Assembly (NCBI GenBank): GCA_903861125.1
Contig: CAIOTF010000042.1
Coordinates: forward strand, 62,001 to 126,000
Reading direction: 5' to 3'
Length of the DNA stretch: 64,000 nucleotides
Source of the DNA: an uncultured Ignavibacteriota bacterium
Lineage (GTDB): Bacteria > Bacteroidota > Ignavibacteria > UBA10030 > UBA8401
Below the pieces are notes generated by a model. It was not told the origin of the DNA and searched no databases. It saw only the letters and a list, made by a program, of their open reading frames with translations. The position numbers were made by a program, and so were the translations under genes. Positions 46,876 through 55,814 of the stretch are shown here, piece after piece. Position 1 is the stretch's first letter; each line of letters begins with the position of its first letter.

Positions 46876-48293
46876 ATTCTCTCCAGCATATAGTCCCGTA
46901 CTTTATCCATTGCAATACGTTCCTGTTTCATCGAATCGCGTTCGCGGACGGTCACCGTCTGGTCCACCAACGTCTGCGAATCGACCGTAAAGCAGAATGG
47001 CGTGCCGATCTCGTCCTGCCGGCGGTACCGGCGGCCGATTGCACCGCTGTCGTCGTAGAATACTCGGAAATATTTCTGCAAATCCTTCGTCATTGTGCGT
47101 GCGATATCGTCCATTCCGTCCCTGTTCACCAGCGGAAGAATCGCCGCTTTCATCGGAGCAAGTTTCGGGTGCAGGTGCAGAACAGTACGCATTTCCCCCT
47201 CAACCATCTCTTCGTCATAGGAAGCGCAGAGGAACGCCATGAAGGAGCGGCTGGCTCCGACAGATGTTTCAATAACAAACGGGACGAACTTTTCTTTTGT
47301 TTGTTCGTCATAATATTTCAGTGCTTTACCGGAATGCTGTTCGTGCTGCGATAGATCAAAATTCGTACGGCTATGGATCCCTTCTACTTCTCCCCAGCCG
47401 AACGGAAATTTGAACTCAATATCGAATGCCGCTTTGGCATAATGTGCAAGTTTCTCATGCTTGTGCCATTGCAGGTTCTCCGGTTTCATGCCGAGCTCAG
47501 TAAACCATCTCATCCGTTCTTCACGCCAGTATTCAAAGAACTTGTCCTCTTCTCCCGGTTTAACAAAGTACTGCATTTCCATCTGCTCAAATTCACGCGT
47601 CCGGAAAAGAAAATTTTTTGTATTTATCTCATTACGAAATGCCTTCCCGATCTGCGCAATGCCGAACGGAAGTTTCTGCCGTGACGCATTTTGAACATTC
47701 AGGAAATTCACAAAAATACCCTGCGCCGTTTCTGGACGAAGGAATACAACATTGTTCGTGTCTTCCACCGGGCCGACGAAAGTTTTAAACATCAGATTAA
47801 ATTGCCGGGCCTCCGTGAATGTCCCTTTATTGCCGCAATTCGGACATGCGATGGACGGAAGCGATTTGGCAACAGATGCATCGTCCGATATCCTCTTGCC
47901 GAATTCAATGGCGATCTTATCATCCGACTGCTGCCCTTCAAATTCTCCGGGGAACATATCCCTCAGTACATCTTTCTTCTTCTTCGGATTCAATTCATCC
48001 AACAGTACGTCAACACGATATCTGGATTTACACTGCTTGCAATCCACCATAGGATCGGTAAAATTGGCAACGTGACCGGAAGCTTCCCATACCTTCGGAT
48101 GCATCAGAATTGAGGCATCAATACCTTCAACATCGTCACGGAAGGTCATCGACCTCCACCACGCCTGTTTGATGTTGTTCAACAGTTCAACGCCCAATGG
48201 ACCGTAATCCCAGCATCCGTTCAGTCCGCCATAAATTTCGCTTGATTGAAAAACAAATCCGCGCCGTTTTGAAAGCGACACGATTTTTTCCAT
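46872..48293 (-). CDS. glyQS: glycine--tRNA ligase, single-chain (alpha2) type
   Basis: A 473-residue class II synthetase of the dimeric type found in eukaryotes, archaea and many bacteria, not the E. coli alpha2-beta2 form. It has the N-terminal [15 protein letters not shown], motif 2 [13 protein letters not shown] followed by [14 protein letters not shown], the [14 protein letters not shown] region and the anticodon-binding C-terminal domain. A CxxC pair (DCKQCKSRY) and another ([10 protein letters not shown]) suggest a zinc site in the insertion. It is in the middle of a chain of overlapping genes. Confidence 0.97.
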   Translation of the reverse strand: MEKIVSLSKRRGFVFQSSEIYGGLNGCWDYGPLGVELLNNIKQAWWRSMTFRDDVEGIDASILMHPKVWEASGHVANFTDPMVDCKQCKSRYRVDVLLDELNPKKKKDVLRDMFPGEFEGQQSDDKIAIEFGKRISDDASVAKSLPSIACPNCGNKGTFTEARQFNLMFKTFVGPVEDTNNVVFLRPETAQGIFVNFLNVQNASRQKLPFGIAQIGKAFRNEINTKNFLFRTREFEQMEMQYFVKPGEEDKFFEYWREERMRWFTELGMKPENLQWHKHEKLAHYAKAAFDIEFKFPFGWGEVEGIHSRTNFDLSQHEQHSGKALKYYDEQTKEKFVPFVIETSVGASRSFMAFLCASYDEEMVEGEMRTVLHLHPKLAPMKAAILPLVNRDGMDDIARTMTKDLQKYFRVFYDDSGAIGRRYRRQDEIGTPFCFTVDSQTLVDQTVTVRERDSMKQERIAMDKVRDYMLERI

Positions 48294-48748
48294 TACCGAG
48301 TTTGCTTCTTTGGTACCGATGGTGAAACTCCTTTCTTAGCTGTTGTTGCCGGTTCTTTACTAAAGATAAAACTTTTTATGATCACTTCTCCGTTCTTTAT
48401 TTGAACGATCGAGGTTTTTTCCTTGGCATTCTCGATGGAGATAATCTCTGCCTGTATGTTCTCCAGCGAATCCTTCATTGCACGCACGAAGAAGATAGGA
48501 TCAAACGACAACGGCATCAGTACCCGAATATCATTTCTGTTTTTGATCGGACGGATGTTCTCCTTTTTGATCCCTAATGCACGCAGCGTTGTATCGGCCA
48601 TACGATACACCCTGTCGCCGGACACTTGCTGCTTCGTTGACGACATCAATGAAAATGAACTCGCCGAATTGTTACTGCTTTCGCGCACAATAGTCAGGAT
48701 CACAGCAATAACGGCAAGAGCTACTATAATGTATATTCTTTTATCCAT
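48293..48748 (-). CDS. small single-pass membrane protein of unknown function
   Basis: A 151-residue protein with one N-terminal transmembrane helix ([17 protein letters not shown], residues 5-21), a mixed alpha/beta domain (about 45-125, starting [14 protein letters not shown]) and a Lys/Ser/Thr-rich tail. I do not recognise the family. It overlaps the upstream phosphatase gene and the downstream GlyRS gene by one base each (TAATG), so it is probably translated with them. The soluble domain would face the periplasm. Confidence 0.72.
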   Translation of the reverse strand: MDKRIYIIVALAVIAVILTIVRESSNNSASSFSLMSSTKQQVSGDRVYRMADTTLRALGIKKENIRPIKNRNDIRVLMPLSFDPIFFVRAMKDSLENIQAEIISIENAKEKTSIVQIKNGEVIIKSFIFSKEPATTAKKGVSPSVPKKQTR

Positions 48749-49545
48749 TAAATATTCACTTCACTTCGTTCTCTTTTAGTAAATACCGATATTTTTCCTC
48801 GTCCGTATTTCTCCACATAGCCCTTCGCAATATCAAAATCACGTCCGACATCGGTCGGAGTATGCGCATCGGAACCAAGAGTTAATGGAATTGCGTATTC
48901 CGACAAAATGCCAAGAATGTGTTCACTCGGATACATTTCCTTCACCGGTTTGCGCAGGCCGGACGTATTGATCTCCACCGCCATCCCGGATGCTTTCACC
49001 ACTTTGAATGTTTCACGAAGGATCTCTTCCATATTCTTGGAAGGCCGATGACCGAATTTTTTAACGAGATCACAGTGACCGACAATGTCAAACAATCCGC
49101 ATTCTGCAGATCCTTTAATATGATCATAATAGTCGGTATAGATCTCATTTACATCTTTAACATCATAATTCGCGACAAAATGCGGATCATCAAAGCCCCA
49201 CGTGTCAAGATAATGTACGGAACCAATGATATAATCAAAATCACTTTTTGCGTTGAATTCCTTCACCCATTGTTCTGTCCCCGGCAGGAAATCTCCTTCA
49301 AGACCAAATTTGATTGTGATTTGATCCTTATATTTTTCCTGCAGCGCAAAAACAACCGGTGCATAATCGTTCCAAAATTGGATTTCCGTCATCCTGACAG
49401 GAAGGTCCCAATTGTCCGGCATCGGAGTATGATCCGCAAGACCGATCTCATTCAGGCCGATCTTGATCGCATGCTGAACGTATTCTTCAAGCGTTCCGTC
49501 TGCGTGTTTACAAAGATAATTATGTGTATGGTAATCAATCAGCAT
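48748..49545 (-). CDS. PHP-domain histidinol-phosphatase (HisK/HisJ type)
   Basis: A 265-residue metal-dependent phosphatase. The PHP motifs DYHTHNYLCKHADG, IGLADHTPMP, the DIVGHCDLV strand and LGSDAHTPTDVG supply the metal-binding His and Asp residues. The EINTSGLRKPVKEMYPS segment is typical of the histidinol-phosphate phosphatases of the Bacillus HisK type. No other his gene is nearby, so a different phosphoester substrate remains possible. It overlaps both neighbours by one base (TAATG). Confidence 0.9.
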   Translation of the reverse strand: MLIDYHTHNYLCKHADGTLEEYVQHAIKIGLNEIGLADHTPMPDNWDLPVRMTEIQFWNDYAPVVFALQEKYKDQITIKFGLEGDFLPGTEQWVKEFNAKSDFDYIIGSVHYLDTWGFDDPHFVANYDVKDVNEIYTDYYDHIKGSAECGLFDIVGHCDLVKKFGHRPSKNMEEILRETFKVVKASGMAVEINTSGLRKPVKEMYPSEHILGILSEYAIPLTLGSDAHTPTDVGRDFDIAKGYVEKYGRGKISVFTKRERSEVNI

Positions 49546-50366
49546 TATTTCTTTCGTTTTGCAAGTTTGGCTGTTTCAATTCCAAGTGTTGAATACAGTC
49601 GGACTAAGTGTTCCATGGTCTTCGATGTTTCCAATTTCTTCAGATGTGCCGCGATGGTCTTGTAATCTCCCCGCACGATCGGTCCGGTTAACGCCTCTGC
49701 CGGAGAAGTAGAGAACACATTCTCCAGCGTTTGCCGGATAAGAGGGCGGAATATATTCCACAAATGTTTTTTCGGGATCCCGATCTCCGTTGCCAACAAC
49801 TCCACAACGGAAAAGAGTGTCACCTGATAGTTCGATGCAAAGACGGCAGCTATATGATATAGCGTCTTATCTTTTTTCGAAACGGAAAAATATTTTGCAC
49901 CTATCAAACCGGCTAACTTTTTGCAGATTGCGACCGCAGTCGGATCCCCTTCAATTGCACACCAGACATTCTTCAATGAAGTACAATCGTTGCTCTTCGA
50001 GAATGTCTGCAGAGGATGGAACGATGCCACCGATGCACCTTTTTTCGCCAATGGCGAAATCTCACTGCTCGTTAATGCACCAGAAGTATGGATGACTGTC
50101 TTTCCGCGAAGGGACCGTGAGCATAAAGAAATGCTCCTCACTACTTCACGGATCTTATCATCCGGGACTGAAATGATAATGAGATCGTCTGATACATCGA
50201 GCTGTTTAATTGAACCAAACCGTTTTGCTTTTATTTTTTTTGCAAGCGCCGCCGCACTCTTCCCATTTTCAGAAAATATTGCTGCAGGTTTTTTCCCACC
50301 GTAAAATAAAGCAAGGGCTATTGAACTACCAACAGCCCCTGCACCGATGATGGAAATGCTTTTCAA
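49545..50366 (-). CDS. DUF2520 Rossmann-fold protein (ProC-like)
   Basis: A 273-residue protein. It has an N-terminal NAD(P)-binding motif ISIIGAGAVGSSIALAL (residues 4-20), the VIHTSGALTSSEISPL and VASFHPLQTFSK segments, and a helical DUF2520 dimerisation domain from about 135 (HIAAVFASNYQVTLF, ALTGPIVRGD). The family resembles pyrroline-5-carboxylate reductase and ketopantoate reductase, but its substrate is not known. The likely start is TTG at 50366 behind AGGTC, and its stop overlaps the phosphatase start. Confidence 0.88.
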   Translation of the reverse strand: MKSISIIGAGAVGSSIALALFYGGKKPAAIFSENGKSAAALAKKIKAKRFGSIKQLDVSDDLIIISVPDDKIREVVRSISLCSRSLRGKTVIHTSGALTSSEISPLAKKGASVASFHPLQTFSKSNDCTSLKNVWCAIEGDPTAVAICKKLAGLIGAKYFSVSKKDKTLYHIAAVFASNYQVTLFSVVELLATEIGIPKKHLWNIFRPLIRQTLENVFSTSPAEALTGPIVRGDYKTIAAHLKKLETSKTMEHLVRLYSTLGIETAKLAKRKK

Positions 50367-50373
50367 TATGGAC

Positions 50374-51024
50374 CTATTTTAATATTGTTAATTTTTTTGT
50401 CGCAATGTTGTTTGCCGATTGTAACCGATAAAAATAGATGCCACTCGCAAGATGCATTGCCGAAAGCTGATAGGAATACGAACCGGCATCCATCGCACGA
50501 TCAACTAGCGTCATTATTTCATTCCCGAGTACGTCATGCAGCGTTAACTTCACAGCACCCGAAACCGGCACCGAATATTGTATTTGCGTCGATGGATTAA
50601 ACGGATTCGGATAATTTTGTCTTAATTCGAAAGCCCTTAAAATAGTTTGATTTGCGGGATCGGATACATTAGTCGGATTTTCCAAAGCACCATCTAATAC
50701 CCATTGGATAATAATGTTGAGATCTGCCGACTCCATAACAGGTCCACCCTGCGGCATCCGAGATCCAAATCCTGCAGTACCTTTTATTTTTTTTATAAGA
50801 ACGCTGTTGGTATCGCCGGCAACTATAACAGGTTTATGCGTACCTGTAATGAAGATTTGATTGTATGTTCCCAATTCAAGACCTCCTCCGCTGCCACCAT
50901 GACATCCAAGACACCCATATGTGTCAAAGATAGGCCTTACGTTGCCGGAATAACTTTTTTTCTGCGCGAAAGAAAATGTTCCTGAGAACATAAGCATCGC
51001 TACGACGATTAGAATTTTATTCAT
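50374..51024 (-). CDS. secreted monoheme cytochrome-c-like protein with T9SS sorting domain
   Basis: A 216-residue protein with a signal peptide (MNKILIVVAMLMFSGTFSFAQ). A domain of about 95 residues carries one heme-binding motif, CLGCH (about residue 38), and a possible axial Met in SRMPQGGP. The last 80 residues form a T9SS sorting domain (RQNYPNPFNPSTQI to TKKLTILK). It would place a heme group on the outside of the cell. Start fixed by AGGGG before the ATG at 51024. It lies seven bases before the DUF2520 gene, so it may head the long operon. Confidence 0.87.
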   Translation of the reverse strand: MNKILIVVAMLMFSGTFSFAQKKSYSGNVRPIFDTYGCLGCHGGSGGGLELGTYNQIFITGTHKPVIVAGDTNSVLIKKIKGTAGFGSRMPQGGPVMESADLNIIIQWVLDGALENPTNVSDPANQTILRAFELRQNYPNPFNPSTQIQYSVPVSGAVKLTLHDVLGNEIMTLVDRAMDAGSYSYQLSAMHLASGIYFYRLQSANNIATKKLTILK

Positions 51025-51232
51025 ACACCCCTGCATGACGGTTAATAGAAATGAAATTATTTGAACTTCTTTTCTCCGTTGCAAGCAGTGCGTATTGGAA
51101 ATCATCGGTATGAACCGAACACAATTTCGCAATAGAATTATCGCAGAATACTACTGAGACTTTCACAACAGAGATTAGAAATGTCATTTCAAATGTAACA
51201 TTTTTTTCGACATTCGGAAAGTCCCTTTAGCA

Positions 51233-51760
51233 CTACTGTTTTTTCGTTCTTTGATACTGTGCATGCCCGTGTTTCACTGATTCAAGCGCAACAACAACAT
51301 TATCCCATCCGAAACTCTCTACGTGCTTACCCTCAAGAAGCTTGTAACTTGTAAAGAAATGCTCGATTTCCACCAGCAAATGCTTTGGAACTTCGTTCAC
51401 ATCATCAATATTACGGTATGTGGGGTCATTTACGGCTACGGACAGTAATTTATCATCCGGACCTTTTTCATCTTTCATTCTGAGAATACCGATTGGTTTT
51501 ACCTCAACAACAACACCGGTAAAGAGAGGCTGATCGATAAAAATAAGAATGTCCAGCGGATCACCGTCATCCCACAGCGTATTGGGTACAAAACCGTATG
51601 CCTCAGGATAATGCATTGACGAATATAAAACACGGTCCAGTTTAAAAACACCAAGCTCCACATCATATTCGTACTTATTCCTGCTCCCTTTCGGTATCTC
51701 AACAACGGCGTTAATAATACGTGGATAATCTTTTCCGATTGGCAGATCCTTGAAGTTCAT
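51233..51760 (-). CDS. ppa: inorganic pyrophosphatase
   Basis: A 175-residue family I soluble pyrophosphatase, which pulls biosynthetic reactions forward by splitting PPi. It shows VVEIPKGSRNKYEYD (about residues 16-30), YGFVPNTLWDDGDPLDILI with the metal-binding Asp cluster (about 54-73) and EHFFTSYKLLEGK. It follows a terminator-like hairpin that ends only a few bases before its GAGAGGAA ribosome site. Confidence 0.97.
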   Translation of the reverse strand: MNFKDLPIGKDYPRIINAVVEIPKGSRNKYEYDVELGVFKLDRVLYSSMHYPEAYGFVPNTLWDDGDPLDILIFIDQPLFTGVVVEVKPIGILRMKDEKGPDDKLLSVAVNDPTYRNIDDVNEVPKHLLVEIEHFFTSYKLLEGKHVESFGWDNVVVALESVKHGHAQYQRTKKQ

Positions 51761-51773
51761 AATTTCCTCTCAC

Positions 51774-51815
51774 ACAAAAAAAAGAATGCCGAAACGATGT
51801 GCATTTCGGCATTCT
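51774..51815 (-). terminator. intrinsic terminator between the lipoprotein gene and ppa
   Basis: Read leftwards, a perfect 12-bp stem (AGAATGCCGAAA with TTTCGGCATTCT) around nine bases, followed by TTTTTTTTG and then the ppa ribosome site. It ends the lipoprotein transcript, or attenuates ppa if transcription starts upstream. A TAATTTTG element at 51830-51837 could be such a start signal. Confidence 0.88.
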
Positions 51816-51834
51816 GGATATTGACAACACAAAA

Positions 51835-52908
51835 TTATTTTAATTTTAATGAAGCAACAACCTTGTCAAATGCAGGCTTGAAATCGTTGGTCAGCGGTTT
51901 GTACCACGTAACCACCACTTGGTAGATCTTATCACCTTTGGTGGTGAAATAAACGCTACGTTCAATATCCTTTGCCGGTGAAACTGCGGCAATAACAACA
52001 GCATTTGCTCCATCGATATTCTGTGTACCAGTTGATTTCGGTTTAAACTTTGCTTTGTTATCTTCAACAAACTTCTCGAACTTCACTTCACCTTTATCCG
52101 TTTTTGTCGGGAACACATCCAGATCGAACGTGCAATCTTTTCTGAGTCCTTCGAGGTGAAGAGTGTGAATCGATCCGCCTTTCTTTTCTTTGGGCATTGT
52201 CACATCATAATTATCCGGGTGCATGAATTCAACGAAATCATTGCTGAACTTCGTCACTTCAGCAGAAGGAAGTGCCGCCGCATTCGGATCTTTATACGAT
52301 ATTTTTGCCTTGGGCAGTTTAATCGATTCTACGATCTTATCGAAGATCGGTTTATAGACCACGAAATAATCATTGAATCCTGAAATGCTTACGGTATAGA
52401 ACGCGCTGTCATGGGCAACAATAATCTTTTCTCCCTGCAGTGTCGTTTCTTTGCCGACTTTCACTTTATATGCAAATTTAAAACCGTTTTCTTTGCCGAT
52501 CGTTGCAGGTTGTTCACCCGCAAGATTTAAAGCCGCATAGTTCTTTAATATTGTCGCTTTATACGCCTCCAGAGTACCGACATTCACCTCTTTAAATTTT
52601 TCCGAACTGATCTCGATCTCAACTCCTCCCTGTTCTGCGTTCACAGTGCCGCTTCCCTGCGAATACACTTCATAAAACTTGTCGGCAACGGTTTGCGAGG
52701 AATACACTTTTGTACGTTTTGGATCTGTGTTCAAAAGCCATCCCTTCGGATATTGAACTTCCAATCCGTTGATGGGATCCTGGAATGTATCCCATTCAGC
52801 GACAACCGGCAGTTCCGCCTGTTTCTTGCAGGAGGAGAACGAACCGGCAAGGGCAACGGCAATCAGCACCGCTGCAATAAACGAAATATGTGAAAATGGA
52901 TGTTTCAT
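51835..52908 (-). CDS. lipoprotein with two PsbP/LpqN-like domains
   Basis: A 357-residue lipoprotein (signal ending in the lipobox FSSC, Cys at about residue 27). Two similar halves of about 150 residues follow: the first with GLEVQYPKGWLLNTD, the second with DFVEFMHPDNYDVTMPKE. Both have the pattern of PsbP/LpqN-type beta-sandwich proteins (strand 'F.YP..W', later IDGANAVVIAAV and a closing VVASLKLK). The function is unknown. It lies 37 bases after the TPR gene, so it may be the last member of the Ton-associated operon. Confidence 0.78.
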   Translation of the reverse strand: MKHPFSHISFIAAVLIAVALAGSFSSCKKQAELPVVAEWDTFQDPINGLEVQYPKGWLLNTDPKRTKVYSSQTVADKFYEVYSQGSGTVNAEQGGVEIEISSEKFKEVNVGTLEAYKATILKNYAALNLAGEQPATIGKENGFKFAYKVKVGKETTLQGEKIIVAHDSAFYTVSISGFNDYFVVYKPIFDKIVESIKLPKAKISYKDPNAAALPSAEVTKFSNDFVEFMHPDNYDVTMPKEKKGGSIHTLHLEGLRKDCTFDLDVFPTKTDKGEVKFEKFVEDNKAKFKPKSTGTQNIDGANAVVIAAVSPAKDIERSVYFTTKGDKIYQVVVTWYKPLTNDFKPAFDKVVASLKLK

Positions 52909-52945
52909 AAATCACCTTTATTAATTGAGTGATGGTAGGGGATAT

Positions 52946-54664
52946 TTATTTTCCGCAATTCATTTGTCCGGACTCTTTCTTTGCCGCCGCATTTTTAGGA
53001 TTTATCTTCAAAACCAGTGCATATTCCTGACATGCCTTTTCTTTTAATTTCCTTGCTTCATCCGCAAGCAGTTCCTTATCGCCGCTTGCCACTGCGTACA
53101 TCTGCGCCAGGAATAAATGTAAGCCTTCATCTTTCTTTTCTTTTTCGTAAACAACGGCTTTTTCCAGCTTTTCATATGACGCTTTGATATTCTTTTCTTT
53201 GTAATCGAACATTGCCAGCGAACGGTAGCCGCCGATGAGCATCTGTGCTTGTTGCACCGACTTGGTCGGATCTGCTTTCATAATACTGTCCGCCAGCGCG
53301 ATCATGGTCACTGCATGGTACCGCCCTAGTTCAAGGGAATCCTGTAAACTATAGATCTGAACCAACGACTGATGGTATTGCGGATTATTCGGTCGGATGG
53401 CAAGGATTTTTTTATAATAGGATTTAGCAATTTCAAACTTATCAAGCACAAAATATGAATAAGCACTCCAGTACAGCGCTGTGATATTCTTTGGATCTTT
53501 TATTAACAGTCTTTCATACTCAACGACCGCTTTGTCATATTTTTTTTGTGTCAGATAAATGGCCGCCAGCGTTCCGATGGCATCCATATTTTCCTGATCC
53601 AGTTTCAGCGTTCTTTCAAGATATTCAATCGCGTTTACTGTGTCTTTCAGCTGATATGATGAAAATCCCATCCGATAGACCTCTTCACCGGAGAGTGAGT
53701 CCGAAGGAAATCCCTTGTACAATGCCAGTGATTTTTGATACTCTTTTGCCAAATAGTACGAATGAGCAAGCATCCGTTTCAATTCATCATTCTTCGGATT
53801 CATTTTGATCGCTTGATCCAGCACGTTGATGGCATCCGTATAGGCTTTCGCGTTATAGGCTGCCGTGGCATATTTTTCCCAAGCTTCAGCATTGTCTTTT
53901 TTTACATCACAATATTTTTTGAAGAACTCGGCTGCTTCGCGCCAATATTTAATCCGGTAGAATATATTGGCCGCATCATATATCGCCTGCACATTGTTTG
54001 GGTCCAATTCGATCGATTTTTTTAAAGCTTCAACTATCTCCTTGATCTGCTCCGAATTCAATCCTCTGTTCTTCATGATCGCTGTGGCAAGTTTATACCA
54101 TAAGACCGGATTCTTCGGATCATACTGAGTCGCAGTGCGAAGGTTATCAACAGCAAGAACGATTACATTTTGCCGCGCATATACTTCGGATAACCCTATG
54201 TAGGCATCAACCGTCTTTACATCGATCTCCTTTGCCTTGGAAAAGAAGATCGAAGCTTTATCCAGAGAATCGCATTCCAGATATGTCTGGCCATAGGCGA
54301 TCGGCGCAAGCGTACTGGTTTTATGATATTTTTCAATCACCTTATATCGTTTTGCCGCCTTATCCCATAATCCCAGTTTCCCATACACACGGATGATAGA
54401 GACCAGTGCCGGTTCAAATTCATCATCAAAATCCAGGGATCGTTCCAACGCCGTTTGTGCGCTTTGAAGATCACCTTTCAGCCGGTACGTCTCACCAACA
54501 TAATAGTTCGCTTCGGCACTGCGGGAATTTGCCAAAAGATATTTTTGGAATAATTGCAGCGCATCATCATACGATTTTTTCGCGAAGGCATCTTTCCCTT
54601 TTGCCAGATCATCCTGTGCAAAACTGAAGGATACAATAAGTAACAGCGAAACAAGTAATTTCAT
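52946..54664 (-). CDS. exported TPR-repeat protein of the Ton operon
   Basis: A 572-residue protein with a signal peptide (MKLLVSLLLIVSFSFAQ) and more than ten tetratricopeptide repeats across its length (SYDDALQLFQKYLLANSRS, LQSAQTALERSLDFD, KYDKAVVEYERLLIKDP and others). It follows the PstS-like lipoprotein gene by 16 bases with an AAGGAAG ribosome site. TPR proteins are common companions of Ton and outer-membrane assembly systems in Bacteroidota; this one probably acts as a periplasmic scaffold. Confidence 0.85.
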   Translation of the reverse strand: MKLLVSLLLIVSFSFAQDDLAKGKDAFAKKSYDDALQLFQKYLLANSRSAEANYYVGETYRLKGDLQSAQTALERSLDFDDEFEPALVSIIRVYGKLGLWDKAAKRYKVIEKYHKTSTLAPIAYGQTYLECDSLDKASIFFSKAKEIDVKTVDAYIGLSEVYARQNVIVLAVDNLRTATQYDPKNPVLWYKLATAIMKNRGLNSEQIKEIVEALKKSIELDPNNVQAIYDAANIFYRIKYWREAAEFFKKYCDVKKDNAEAWEKYATAAYNAKAYTDAINVLDQAIKMNPKNDELKRMLAHSYYLAKEYQKSLALYKGFPSDSLSGEEVYRMGFSSYQLKDTVNAIEYLERTLKLDQENMDAIGTLAAIYLTQKKYDKAVVEYERLLIKDPKNITALYWSAYSYFVLDKFEIAKSYYKKILAIRPNNPQYHQSLVQIYSLQDSLELGRYHAVTMIALADSIMKADPTKSVQQAQMLIGGYRSLAMFDYKEKNIKASYEKLEKAVVYEKEKKDEGLHLFLAQMYAVASGDKELLADEARKLKEKACQEYALVLKINPKNAAAKKESGQMNCGK

Positions 54665-54680
54665 TATTCTTCCTTTTCAA

Positions 54681-55610
54681 TTATGGTGTTTTCAATTGGA
54701 CCAAACGGACGGGCATCGTTGCAGGCACTAACCCGTTGCTGACAATAATTTTCTGTCCGTCAGAACTTGCAGCAAATGATGTGAAGCCTAAACCAACACC
54801 TTTACCTACATTATGAGAATATATATACACGGTCCGCGAAAGCGGATAATATTTCCGGTAGATATTCGCCTGGTGCGGCGTGAAATATTCCATTTCCTTG
54901 GAAGTGCTGTCGCGGCGGAACCGGGGATCGCCCAATTCCAGCACGCGGAGATTCTCCGGCATCTTTGAGAGCCATGAGACACCGACCAAACCTATTGCAT
55001 TCGGACGCTCACTGACGACTGAAAAAACTTCGGTTGTAGTGGTACACGGGAAAAGATTTGCCGAAAATTTTCCATCGGCAGCAAAGCGTGACTTCACAAA
55101 CTTGTGTACGCCGCTGTTCGGGTCGCCCATTGCAACTATCACGGCACTGGAAAGTTTCGAACCGTTCACCTGCGACCAACGGAGTTTTGCACCGGTAAGG
55201 AGGTCTTTCAGTTCATCCGTTGTCAGTTTTGTCAGTTCATTCTTCTGATTGACGATTACGGCAATACCGTCGAATGCTATCTTCGTGGAATCCAGTTCAA
55301 ATTCATTTTTCGCAATAATATTTTTTTCTTCTTCGTTCAACTCACCCGCACAAACAATCAGTTTGATACTGTCATTGAGCATCTGTACGACCGCTTCGCG
55401 CGTTGAGACAGAGATATTTTTAATCTTTACCTCTTCATACATGCGCTGGAAATCGCCCACTTGTATGTTGATGACGGGAAAGACATCTTCCGATGTCATC
55501 ATGGTAAGACTGCCGCTGGTGAGCGTCTCACGTTTTTCGCTGGAACATGAACACAGGATAACTGAGGAAAGTAAAAAGAGAGAGAGGCGCCGGTAATTAC
55601 TCTTCTTCAT
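54681..55610 (-). CDS. PstS-like substrate-binding lipoprotein
   Basis: A 309-residue lipoprotein (signal MKKSNYRRLSLFLLSSVILCSC) with the fold of phosphate-binding PstS proteins: LTTDELKDLLTGAKLRWSQV, VAMGDPNSGVHKFVKSRF, NAIGLVGVSWL and YPLSRTVYIYS. Several of the Ser/Gly/Thr loops that hold phosphate are altered, and no PstC, PstA or PstB gene is nearby. It lies between a small membrane protein and a TPR protein in the Ton operon. A binding or sensing job linked to Ton-driven uptake is more likely than classical phosphate transport. The start at 55610 overlaps the previous gene by 14 bases. Confidence 0.85.
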   Translation of the reverse strand: MKKSNYRRLSLFLLSSVILCSCSSEKRETLTSGSLTMMTSEDVFPVINIQVGDFQRMYEEVKIKNISVSTREAVVQMLNDSIKLIVCAGELNEEEKNIIAKNEFELDSTKIAFDGIAVIVNQKNELTKLTTDELKDLLTGAKLRWSQVNGSKLSSAVIVAMGDPNSGVHKFVKSRFAADGKFSANLFPCTTTTEVFSVVSERPNAIGLVGVSWLSKMPENLRVLELGDPRFRRDSTSKEMEYFTPHQANIYRKYYPLSRTVYIYSHNVGKGVGLGFTSFAASSDGQKIIVSNGLVPATMPVRLVQLKTP

Positions 55611-55806
55611 CTGTTTGCCGTTGTTTGATTCGGAGTGAAATAAATCGATAAAAACCATACAGAAGAAGTACTACGCCAAACATCACCCGAAAATTTTCCG
55701 GCACATGAAGTCCGGCCGGAAAGAGGAACAGAACATACACGCCCAGCACAAAGAACAACCCCGCCATGAAATACCCGAAGTACAAAAATATTTTTGAAGG
55801 ATCCAT
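55597..55806 (-). CDS. small two-helix membrane protein
   Basis: A 69-residue protein with two hydrophobic helices (FLYFGYFMAGLFFVLGVYVL and VMFGVVLLLYGFYRF) and a charged tail (KQRQTDEEE). It sits between tonB (eight bases) and the PstS-like gene (overlap). I do not recognise the family. Its fixed place in the operon suggests that it is a real gene and a possible accessory of the Ton motor. Confidence 0.72.
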   Translation of the reverse strand: MDPSKIFLYFGYFMAGLFFVLGVYVLFLFPAGLHVPENFRVMFGVVLLLYGFYRFISLRIKQRQTDEEE

Positions 55807-55814
55807 TGTGTCCG

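Noticed and set aside
47691-48113. 140-codon plus-strand frame
   Set aside because: Opposite the GlyRS gene; no ribosome site or family resemblance.
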